Below, piece by piece: positions 53,832 to 61,165 of a stretch of DNA of 64,000 bases. How positions within the stretch are numbered: the first letter of the stretch is position 1; every line of letters starts with the position of its first letter. The stretch spans positions 1-64,000 of the forward strand of contig JAUHWT010000015.1 in the NCBI GenBank assembly GCA_030427145.1, in the 5' to 3' direction. Origin of the DNA: Alphaproteobacteria bacterium (lineage in GTDB: Bacteria > Pseudomonadota > Alphaproteobacteria > Rhodobacterales > Rhodobacteraceae). A program made the translations under genes and the position numbers. A model generated the notes under the pieces. That model had not been told where the DNA came from. It ran no database searches and saw only the letters and a list, made by a program, of their open reading frames with translations.

Positions 53832-55128
53832 GAGAGACGTCACCCTCCTCACATCCGACTCACCCGCCCAAACCTCCACGGACATCCGGATTGATGACGC
53901 GGGAACCATCACGGAAATCGGGCGCGCCCTCCCCCGCCACGATACGGACGGGGTGGTGGACGCCAAAGGTGCCCTTTGCCTGCCCGGATTTGTGAACACC
54001 CATAACCACTCCCCGCTGATGATCGTGCGCGGCATGGTCGAGGACAAAGGCTTCGCCCCCGCCTACATCCCCGGCGTCCCCCAGGGCCACTGGCTGTCCG
54101 AGGACGACACCCTCGCCCTCGCCCGTCTCGGCGTCATGGAAATGCTCTGCGCCGGCGCCACAACCATCGTCGACTACTACCGCTGCCCCGAGGCTCTCGC
54201 CCAGGCCGCCGACGAGTTCGGACTGCGCGCCATGATCGGCGGCCGCGTCATGGACATGGACACCGCCGCGCTCGCCGAAGGCCGCTTTGAACGCGACACG
54301 ACCCTCGGCGTTGAAACCCTCCGCGCCGCACTGGACGTCATCGAAAAATGGGACGGCCACGACCGCATCTCCACCATCCTCGCCCCCCACGCACCCGACA
54401 GCTGCTCCCGCGACATCTTCACTGAAATGCGCAACATCGCCGCGAAAACCGGCAAACAGGTCCACACCCATCTCAGCCAGTCCCAATGGGAAGTCGACCA
54501 GCTCATCGCCCGCGAGGGCATGACCCCCACCGAATTCCTTGATGATCTCGGCCTGCTCTCCCCCGACCTCATTGCTGCCCACTGCATCTTCATGAGCGAC
54601 AGCGACATCTCCCGCTTCGGTCAGGCCAACGCCGTGGTCGCCCACGCCCCCATCGGCAACGCCTCCTTCGGGGCCGCCGCACCCATCAAGTCCCTGAAAG
54701 AGGCCGGCGCCCGCATCACACTTTGCACCGACACAAAATCCGCCGACATGTTCGAGGCCATGCGCATGAGCCTCGCCACCGCCCGCTGGCGCGCCGGAAT
54801 GTCCTTCGATTTCAACGCCAGGGAAGTCTTCGGCTGGGCCACCACCGCCGGGGCTGAGGCCCTCAAAGGTCACGCCGCCACCGGAATGCTCCGCGTGGGC
54901 GACCCCGCCGACCTGATCCTGCTCGACCCGCTTGCCCCCAACCTCCACCCGGTCCTGGACGGCTTCGGCATCGTGGCCCATTCCGGCTCCGCCGCCAATG
55001 TCACCGACGTCATGGTCCAGGGAGAATGGCTCATCCGCGACCGCCGACCCACCCGTGTCAACATGGAGGACGTCATCACCGAAGCACACACCACCGCCCA
55101 AAAACTCTGGGCGCGGGCCGCATCCTAG
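53818..55128 (+). CDS. Amidohydrolase/deaminase of the cytosine deaminase-TrzN type
   Basis: 436 aa from ATG 53818, preceded by AAAGGAA; upstream codons fall in the operator and hairpin region. Metal ligands of the mononuclear amidohydrolase fold are H62 and H64 (NTHNHSPL), H215/H217 (QVHTHLSQ), H254 (AAHCIFM) and D304 (LCTDTKSAD). Members deaminate or dehalogenate N-heterocycles such as cytosine, S-adenosylhomocysteine or triazines. Divergent from the hydantoinase operon and sharing its operator, it probably performs an early or salvage step on the same ring compound. The stop overlaps that of the GntR gene by 4 bp. Confidence 0.82.
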   Translation: MAFHLRDVTLLTSDSPAQTSTDIRIDDAGTITEIGRALPRHDTDGVVDAKGALCLPGFVNTHNHSPLMIVRGMVEDKGFAPAYIPGVPQGHWLSEDDTLALARLGVMEMLCAGATTIVDYYRCPEALAQAADEFGLRAMIGGRVMDMDTAALAEGRFERDTTLGVETLRAALDVIEKWDGHDRISTILAPHAPDSCSRDIFTEMRNIAAKTGKQVHTHLSQSQWEVDQLIAREGMTPTEFLDDLGLLSPDLIAAHCIFMSDSDISRFGQANAVVAHAPIGNASFGAAAPIKSLKEAGARITLCTDTKSADMFEAMRMSLATARWRAGMSFDFNAREVFGWATTAGAEALKGHAATGMLRVGDPADLILLDPLAPNLHPVLDGFGIVAHSGSAANVTDVMVQGEWLIRDRRPTRVNMEDVITEAHTTAQKLWARAAS

Positions 55129-55814
55129 CCCGCCATCGCGGCATTCGCCTCTAGGAGGGAGGCCACCGTCTCCCCCGTATGCAAAAGATGCTGCCGCCAG
55201 ATGCGTGCCGCGCGTTCGGGATCGCGCGCACGCAGCGCCGCCATCATCTCCTCATGCTCCGCCACCGCCTCGGTCAGACGCGCGGGCTGCATGATCGCCA
55301 AAAACCGCCCCCGCCGCGCCCGGCCCATCAGCCGCGTATGCGTCTCCAACAAAATCGGATTGCCGCAGCTCGCTATTATATGGTCGTGGATCTCGGAATT
55401 CGTGTCGAAATAATCCGTATGGTTGCCGACCTTGTGATAGGTCAGCATCCGGTCATGCAGCTCCTCCAGCTCATCGAGAACCGCATCGCTGATCGACCCG
55501 GCCAGCCGCTCCGCCGCCAGGCTCTCAATCGCCGCGATCACATCAAACAGCTCCCGCGCCTCCTGGGGCTCGTACTGTAAAACCTGCGCCCCGCGATTGC
55601 GCGAAATCACGATCAGCCCATCCGCCTCAATCAGCTTCAAAGCCTCCCGCACCGGCGTCCGCGACACGTCAAATTCCGCCGAAATCCGCCGCTCCACGAT
55701 CCGCGACCCGGGCGGCAGGACGCCCTTCACGATACGGTCGCGCAAAATTCCCGCGACCCATTGCGCAATGGCGGTCGGCTCCCCGCCCGCCCTCTCGTCC
55801 GGATTGTCAGCCAC
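55125..55814 (-). CDS. GntR-family (FCD type) regulator of the hydantoinase/amidohydrolase locus
   Basis: 229 aa starting at a GTG at 55814, chosen because AAGGTG stands just upstream; an ATG at 55838 would abut the operator and has no ribosome binding site. Winged helix AQWVAGILRDRIVKGVLPPG, FDVSRTPVREALKLIEADGL; FCD domain with NSEIHDHIIASCGNPILLET and VAEHEEMMAALRARDPERAA. The dyad at 55844-55859 lies 30 bp upstream of its start and recurs upstream of both target units, so autoregulation and control of the locus are likely. Confidence 0.88.
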   Translation of the reverse strand: MADNPDERAGGEPTAIAQWVAGILRDRIVKGVLPPGSRIVERRISAEFDVSRTPVREALKLIEADGLIVISRNRGAQVLQYEPQEARELFDVIAAIESLAAERLAGSISDAVLDELEELHDRMLTYHKVGNHTDYFDTNSEIHDHIIASCGNPILLETHTRLMGRARRGRFLAIMQPARLTEAVAEHEEMMAALRARDPERAARIWRQHLLHTGETVASLLEANAAMAG

Positions 55815-55843
55815 TCTACACCTTAAGAAAAGACACACATGGA

Positions 55844-55859
55844 ATATGGCATTCCATTT
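55844..55859. promoter_or_regulatory. GntR operator site 3, in front of the GntR gene
   Basis: ATATGGCATTCCATTT differs from site 2 at one position. Beyond the core it continues TTCAA exactly as the reverse complement of site 1 does. It lies where the GntR promoter should be, consistent with autorepression. Confidence 0.7.
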
Positions 55860-55939
55860 TCAAGGTCTTTCAAAACAATGCAAGAGCCTCCCGGCACAAA
55901 GGCTTGAAAATCTTCACACCTGCCCGGAATTTACGCGCC

Positions 55940-57595
55940 TCAGCCGCCCCGCAGTTTCGAAATCGTCGTCCGTGTCGAGATCTGTTCCGGGTCAGTCATC
56001 AACTCCAGAACCGTCGGCCCGTCATGCTTAAACGCCGCCAGCAGGGCCGGTTTGAACTCCTCCGTTCGCGTGATGCACTGATGCGCGGCACCCAGCCCCC
56101 TGGCGATCTGCCCAAAGTCGCTGGTGACGATATCCGTACCCGAAACCCGCTCCGGATGCTCCCTCTCCTGATGCATTCGGATCGTCCCGTAAATCCGGTT
56201 ATTAAATAGCAAAATGATCGGTCGACCCCCGTGCTGAACGGCGGTGGCAATCTCCATTCCGCTCATCATGAAACCGCCATCCCCGACAAAGCCGATCGCC
56301 TGCCGTTTCGGGTCCACGAGCGACGCCGCCACGGCCGCGGGCACCGCATATCCCATTGAGCCACAGGTCGACCCGATCTGCCGCCCCGGACGTCCATAGC
56401 GCAGGAACCGCTGCGCCCAGCCTGTGTGATTGCCCGCATCGAGCGTGATGACCGCATCCTCAGGGATCATGTCCCGCACATCCGCCATGGCCTGTCCCAT
56501 ATCGAGCGGATGGTCATGGGGCGGCGGCTCACTGTCCGCCAGATATTCCTCCCGCAGGGTTTTGCACCACGCGCCATCGCGCTCCACCGGCTCCGCGTTT
56601 CGCAGGGCCTGCACCGCCGCATTGGGCCCGGACACGGCCGCAAAGGCGGGCGAATAGACCCGCCCGATCTCATTGGCATCCACATGAATATGGATCAGCG
56701 TCTGCTCCGGCGTTGGCACCGACAGGGTCGAATAGGTCTTCGTGGTAATCTCGCCCAGCCGCGCCCCAATCACCAGCAGCAGATCCGCCTCCGCAAGCCG
56801 CTTCACCAGGCTCGGCGCCACACCGGTCCCGAAATCGCCCACATAATGCCCGGACCAGTTCTCAATCAGATCCTGCCGCCGGAAACTCGTGGCAACCGGC
56901 AGGGCATTGGCCTCCGCAAAAGCCAGCAGATCCGCCGCGCCCCCGTCGCTCCAGCCCGGCCCGCCGACCAGCACCAGCGGTTTCTCCGCCTTTGCCAGGG
57001 CCTCCATCACCGAACCCGCATCCTCCGCGGTCAGCGCGGGCACATTCGGCACATAGGGCTTCGCATCCTCAACCGACACAACATCCGTCAGCATGTCCTC
57101 CGGCAGCGCCAGAACCACCGGACCGGGCCGTCCGGAGGTCGCCACCCGAAACGCCCGCGCCATGTATTCCGGCACCCGCGCCGCATCATCAATCTGCGCG
57201 GCCCATTTGGCCACGGAGCCAAACATCTGCCGGTAATCCACTTCCTGGAAGCTTTCGCGGTCCATCGTGTCCCGGCCCACCTGGCCGACCAGCAAAATCA
57301 ACGGCGTCGAATCCTGCTGTGCGATGTGCACGCCCACCGCCGCCTGACAGGCCCCCGGCCCCCGCGTCACCATGCAGATCCCCGGTTTTCCGGTCAGCTT
57401 GCCATAGGCCTCCGCCATATCCGCGGCCCCCGCCTCATGGCGCGCATTATAGAGTGTGAACCGGTCACGCACGTCATGCAGCGCGTCGAGCACCTCCAGA
57501 TAGCTCTCCCCCGGCACGCAAAATGCCCGGTCCGCCCCGTGGATCAGCAACTGATCCACCAGAACCTGACCGCCCGTACGTTTCCGAACACTCAC
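55940..57595 (-). CDS. ThDP-dependent enzyme of the acetolactate synthase/2-keto acid decarboxylase superfamily
   Basis: 551 aa from a GTG at 57595, eight bases after GGGAGG; longer starts would place that site inside the coding sequence. Activating glutamate E54 in NARHEAGAADMAEAYG, central domain VLVGGPGW, and the ThDP-Mg motif GDGGFMMSGMEI with FNNRIYGTIRM. No regulatory subunit is nearby, so catabolic decarboxylase or carboligase chemistry is more likely than branched-chain synthesis. It follows kdgD across a hairpin, suggesting a role in sugar-acid breakdown. Substrate not deducible. Confidence 0.83.
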   Translation of the reverse strand: MSVRKRTGGQVLVDQLLIHGADRAFCVPGESYLEVLDALHDVRDRFTLYNARHEAGAADMAEAYGKLTGKPGICMVTRGPGACQAAVGVHIAQQDSTPLILLVGQVGRDTMDRESFQEVDYRQMFGSVAKWAAQIDDAARVPEYMARAFRVATSGRPGPVVLALPEDMLTDVVSVEDAKPYVPNVPALTAEDAGSVMEALAKAEKPLVLVGGPGWSDGGAADLLAFAEANALPVATSFRRQDLIENWSGHYVGDFGTGVAPSLVKRLAEADLLLVIGARLGEITTKTYSTLSVPTPEQTLIHIHVDANEIGRVYSPAFAAVSGPNAAVQALRNAEPVERDGAWCKTLREEYLADSEPPPHDHPLDMGQAMADVRDMIPEDAVITLDAGNHTGWAQRFLRYGRPGRQIGSTCGSMGYAVPAAVAASLVDPKRQAIGFVGDGGFMMSGMEIATAVQHGGRPIILLFNNRIYGTIRMHQEREHPERVSGTDIVTSDFGQIARGLGAAHQCITRTEEFKPALLAAFKHDGPTVLELMTDPEQISTRTTISKLRGG

Positions 57596-57691
57596 TCTGA
57601 ATTCCTCCCTCATATGCCTCTGTCCGGGCCATCCGCGAGGCACGCCCGTTTCGCGGCCACTGTCACACCATCCGGGCAAAATTGTCGAGCG

Positions 57692-57729
57692 CCGGTCCGG
57701 CCATCTGTTTCATCTGACGACCGGACCGG
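57692..57729 (-). terminator. Hairpin after kdgD, terminator or attenuator
   Basis: CCGGTCCGG (57692-57700) and CCGGACCGG (57721-57729) form a perfect 9-bp stem beginning 7 bp past the kdgD stop. Four T residues follow about 8 nt later on the minus strand. It could separate kdgD from the ThDP-enzyme gene or attenuate read-through. Confidence 0.45.
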
Positions 57730-57735
57730 TGCAGC

Positions 57736-58641
57736 CTAGTTACGGTCCGCGATCAGGTCCCGCATCATCTCCCGTTCCTCATCGCTGAGATCGGTCAGCG
57801 GCGCGCGCACATGGCCGGTCTCAAACCCGCGCAGGGCCACGCCCGCCTTGATGGCCGACACCGCATACCCCGGACACCGGTCGCGGATTTTCGCAAACGG
57901 ATAGTAGAACTCCTGAAGCATCCGCTCGCATTTCGCGTCATCCCCGGCCAGGAACGCCCCATGAAACTCCAGCGCGGTTTCCGGCACAAAGTTGAACACC
58001 GCAGACGAATACGTCGGCATCCCCGCCCCGCGATAGGCCTGCGCGAACAGCTCATGGGTCGGCATCCCGCCAATATAGGACAGCCGGTCACCGAGCTTCA
58101 CCGTCACCCGGCGCACCGTATCAATGTCACCCGTCCCGTCCTTGAACCCGATCAGGTTCGGACACTCATCGGCCAGCTGCTCCAGCGTCTCCGCCGACAC
58201 CCGGGCCTGCCCGCGGTTATAGACAATCACCGCCATATTCGTGGCCTTACAGACGGCACGAATACGGTTCGCCACACCTTCCTGCGGCCCTTCCGTCAGG
58301 TAGTGCGGCAGCAGCAGAATACCGTCGCCACCCGCGGCCTCGATCTCCCGCGCCAGGTCACAGGCCACGCGCACGCCATAACCACAGCCCGCGATCACCG
58401 GCCCGTCCCCGGCCACCTCCCGCGCGACCTTAACAACACTCACGATCTCATCGGGGGTCAGCGAAAACATCTCGCCAGTGCCGCCCGCCACGATCAGACC
58501 CGCAACCTTATGGGGTTTCAGCCACTCCAGATGCGCCTGAAACGGCTTCGGCGCAAAACGGTCCTCGGCATCAAACGGCGTCACCGGAAAGGACAGCAGC
58601 CCGTGCCGGATAATTTCGCGCAACTCGACGGGTGCGATCAT
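57736..58641 (-). CDS. kdgD: 5-dehydro-4-deoxyglucarate dehydratase
   Basis: 301 aa, DapA-type barrel. Family-specific sequences are GLLSFPVTPFDAEDRF, VAGGTGEMFSLTPDE, GILLLPHYLTEGPQEG, active-site Y141 in VIVYNRGQ, Schiff-base lysine K167 in NLIGFKDGTGD, and TYSSAVFNFVPETA. It dehydrates and decarboxylates 5-keto-4-deoxyglucarate to 2-oxoglutarate semialdehyde, a step of glucarate/galactarate and galacturonate use. The semialdehyde dehydrogenase is not adjacent. Good GAGGAG ribosome binding site before ATG 58641. Confidence 0.93.
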   Translation of the reverse strand: MIAPVELREIIRHGLLSFPVTPFDAEDRFAPKPFQAHLEWLKPHKVAGLIVAGGTGEMFSLTPDEIVSVVKVAREVAGDGPVIAGCGYGVRVACDLAREIEAAGGDGILLLPHYLTEGPQEGVANRIRAVCKATNMAVIVYNRGQARVSAETLEQLADECPNLIGFKDGTGDIDTVRRVTVKLGDRLSYIGGMPTHELFAQAYRGAGMPTYSSAVFNFVPETALEFHGAFLAGDDAKCERMLQEFYYPFAKIRDRCPGYAVSAIKAGVALRGFETGHVRAPLTDLSDEEREMMRDLIADRN

Positions 58642-58826
58642 GTGTTGTTCTCCTCACTCTTAAGGTGTGTCCGCCAGGCGGCTGACATCACTTGATTATT
58701 TTCCGGCCGGCACCGCGCTGGCACTCCGGCCCTGCCCAACCCCGTCAACACGGGTTTTCCTTCAAACCCACGCGACAAACGTCACCCGTTAGGGCCGGCA
58801 TGGCCGCATCCCGGGCGTCGCGAGAC

Positions 58827-58855
58827 TTGTCATGCACTAATATTTTAGTTTATGA
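58827..58855 (+). promoter_or_regulatory. Promoter with a palindromic operator in its spacer
   Basis: TTGTCA (58827-58832), 17 bp, then TTATGA (58850-58855) resemble a sigma-70 promoter about 70 bp upstream of the GntR gene. The spacer contains ACTAA-TATT-TTAGT (58836-58849), a perfect dyad. The rest of the 281-bp kdgD-GntR gap shows nothing else I recognise. Confidence 0.5.
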
Positions 58856-58922
58856 GTATGGTCAACCGGACCCAAAATGCGGTTTCCTGTCAGGAACCGA
58901 CAGGACAGGTCAGGACGCAGGG

Positions 58923-59636
58923 ATGGAAAAACCGATGAACGCCGCACTCGACATGATGCGAATAGACAATCCGATGGGCCGCACGATGGCCTCATCGCGC
59001 ATCTATGACGACCTGCGTCAGCGCATCCTTTCCCTTGAGCTGCCCCCCGGCACCGCCCTGACCCGCGCCGAGCTTGCCCGCGAATATGAGGTCAGCCAAA
59101 CCCCCCTGCGCGACGCCATGCAGAAACTCGACCAGGACGGCCTGATCCGCATCTACCCCCAGTCCCGCACCCTGGTCACCCGCATCAACATGGAGCGCAT
59201 TGGCGAGGCCATGTTCCTCCGCCAGGCTCTCGAGTCGGAGGTCGGCGCAAAACTTGCCGCCGCGCCCGACCCGGAAACCCTCGCAAAACTACGCACCGTC
59301 ATCGCCCTGCAAAAGGACGTCGCCCCCCACGCGGACCAGCTGCGCCGCTTCCAGGAGCTTGACGAATATTTCCATTTCCTCATGTTCGAGGCCGTGGGCC
59401 ATCCCAACCTCCACGCGCTCCTGCGCTCGCGCACCGGCGATCTCGACCGCGTCCGCAGGCTCCAGACCCATTCCGACGGACGCCTGAACGGCATCATCGA
59501 CGGCCATGAGCGCATCGTCGCGGCCATCGAGGAAGGCGACGCCGAACTGGCCGTGCACGAGATCCGCACCCATACCCACAAACCAACCGGCTGGGCGGAC
59601 GAATTCCGCAACCGCCACAAGGACTATTTCGCCTGA
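58923..59636 (+). CDS. GntR-family (FCD type) transcriptional regulator
   Basis: 237 aa from ATG 58923 (AGGA 7 bp upstream); ATG 58935 is possible. Winged helix SRIYDDLRQRILSLELPPGT, ALTRAELAREYEVSQTPLRD, AMQKL. FCD domain MFLRQALESEVGAKLAAAP, RFQELDEYFHFLMFEAVG and IDGHERIVAAIEEGDAELAV. Divergent from kdgD and upstream of a DapA-family gene and a Tct transporter, it is the likely regulator of this sugar-acid locus. Confidence 0.87.
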   Translation: MEKPMNAALDMMRIDNPMGRTMASSRIYDDLRQRILSLELPPGTALTRAELAREYEVSQTPLRDAMQKLDQDGLIRIYPQSRTLVTRINMERIGEAMFLRQALESEVGAKLAAAPDPETLAKLRTVIALQKDVAPHADQLRRFQELDEYFHFLMFEAVGHPNLHALLRSRTGDLDRVRRLQTHSDGRLNGIIDGHERIVAAIEEGDAELAVHEIRTHTHKPTGWADEFRNRHKDYFA

Positions 59637-59708
59637 CGGGCCCCGCGCCCCCAACCAAAAACCTGACACAACAAAACCGCGACCCACCGGGCCGCGAACG
59701 GAGGACCC

Positions 59709-60605
59709 ATGCTCTCAGACACCAAAGGCCTGCACGTCGTGGCCCAAACCCCGTTCACCGATGACGGCGCCGTCGATTACGACAGCATCGAAAGCCTCTC
59801 GGACTTCTACTACCGCCACGGGGCGCAGGGCCTGACCGTCCTCGGCGTCTCCGGCGAGGCGCAAAAACTCACCGTCGATGAAACCGTCGCCGTCGCCTCC
59901 CGCTACGTAAAAGCGGCGGGCGGCCACCGCATTATCGCCGGCGTCTCCAGCCCCAACCTCGCCACCCTTGTCGAGGTCACCGGCCAGGTGATGGCCGAGG
60001 GCTGCGACGCCGTGATGATCTGCCCACCCGGCAGCGTCCGCACCGACGAGGATCTGCTGCGCTATTTCGACACCGTGTTTGAACGCACCGGCGACGTGAC
60101 CACCGTGCTTCAGGATTTCCCCGCCGCCTCCGGCGTCGTCATGTCAGTGCCCGCGATCGACCGGCTTCTAAACGCCTTCCCCCAAATCGCCGTCATAAAG
60201 GAGGAGGACTTCCCCTCCCCCACAAAAATCACCCGCCTGCGCGCCGAGCTTACAAAACCCGTGCGCATCCTGACCGGCAACAATGGCCAGTACCTGATCC
60301 AGGAAATGGAACGCGGCGCGGACGGGCCGATGGCCGGGTTCTCCTACCCCGAAATGCTCTCGGGCGTGTATGACCTGATGACCGCGGGCGACCGCGCCGG
60401 CGCCCACGACCTCTTCAACCGTTTCCTGCCCCTGCTGAAACACGAGGCCCAGGGGCAGTGGGGCATCGCCATCCGCAAGGAGATGATGCGCCGCCGCGGC
60501 GCGCTGGCCTCAAACGCCCTGCGCGCCCCCGGCCCCCGGCTGACGGAAACCGATCTCGCCGAGCTCGATTTCCTCACCGGCCGCATGGACCTGCCCGCGG
60601 ACTGA
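59709..60605 (+). CDS. Dihydrodipicolinate synthase-family aldolase/dehydratase with altered active site
   Basis: 298 aa DapA-type barrel. The Schiff-base lysine is K164 in QIAVIKEEDFPSP and the loop GVSGEAQKLTVDE replaces the usual GTTGE. The catalytic tyrosine of the LYNVP motif is missing: the position reads VLQDFPAASG (Q135, D136). That argues against dihydrodipicolinate synthase and for a 2-keto-3-deoxy sugar acid aldolase or dehydratase of unknown specificity. It follows the GntR gene by 72 bp on the same strand. Confidence 0.82.
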   Translation: MLSDTKGLHVVAQTPFTDDGAVDYDSIESLSDFYYRHGAQGLTVLGVSGEAQKLTVDETVAVASRYVKAAGGHRIIAGVSSPNLATLVEVTGQVMAEGCDAVMICPPGSVRTDEDLLRYFDTVFERTGDVTTVLQDFPAASGVVMSVPAIDRLLNAFPQIAVIKEEDFPSPTKITRLRAELTKPVRILTGNNGQYLIQEMERGADGPMAGFSYPEMLSGVYDLMTAGDRAGAHDLFNRFLPLLKHEAQGQWGIAIRKEMMRRRGALASNALRAPGPRLTETDLAELDFLTGRMDLPAD

Positions 60606-60609
60606 CGGC

Positions 60610-60933
60610 TCAGGAACCCGGTTTATAGAACGGCGTGGGCACCATGATCTGATTGACCTGGGACACCAGGTAACCGGCCTCCGCGCTCTTCGCCAGATAC
60701 GCCTTCCACTCCGGATCGGCACTGAGGGCCGCGCGTTTTTTCGCGCGGTCGGCGGCATCCTCATAGGCCCAGATATGCACATACGAGTTGACGTCACCCG
60801 TCTCGACATGGCCGTAAACAACCGGCTCCCCAAGATGCCGACGCTGCACGTCATAGCCATGCTCACCGTAAAGTTTGAAGTGCTTCTGAATCGTTCCAGG
60901 ACGGCAGGTGTAGGTCCGGTGATCGTAGATCAA
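60610..60933 (-). CDS. NIPSNAP-family protein
   Basis: 107 aa. Begins MIYDHRTYTCRPGTIQKHFK, then LGEPVVYGHVETGDVNSYVH, IWAYEDAADRAKKRAALSAD and PEWKAYLAKSAEAGYL, the dimeric alpha+beta barrel NIPSNAP pattern. Function of bacterial members is poorly defined; they often accompany sugar-acid or aromatic catabolic genes. It is on the opposite strand to its neighbours and converges on the DapA-family gene (4 bp between stops). Confidence 0.87.
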   Translation of the reverse strand: MIYDHRTYTCRPGTIQKHFKLYGEHGYDVQRRHLGEPVVYGHVETGDVNSYVHIWAYEDAADRAKKRAALSADPEWKAYLAKSAEAGYLVSQVNQIMVPTPFYKPGS

Positions 60934-60994
60934 GTCGTTTCTCCTCTGTTTTTCAACGCTTTATAAAGTTTAGGCCAACCGCCATGAAAGAGGC

Positions 60995-61037
60995 TTGCCA
61001 GCTTCATCGCAAGTCATATAGTAATGTATCAGTTACT
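60995..61037 (+). promoter_or_regulatory. Promoter and dyad upstream of tctC
   Basis: TTGCCA (60995-61000), 16 bp, TATAGT (61017-61022) is a plausible sigma-70 promoter for the Tct operon. AGTAA-N8-TTACT (61020-61037) overlaps the -10 end and could be a repressor site. A 10-bp palindrome CTTTATAAAG (60959-60968) lies nearby on the NIPSNAP side. Confidence 0.4.
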
Positions 61038-61165
61038 GGCGACGCAACAGCAACCGACATTCCGGGGCCGGTGAAAACCTCACAACCCCCCGATGACACG
61101 GGCCGGAGCGCCCGGCCACAACAGTTCAGGGCGGGACCAGCCGCCACCAGTCTTGGAGGAGACAC

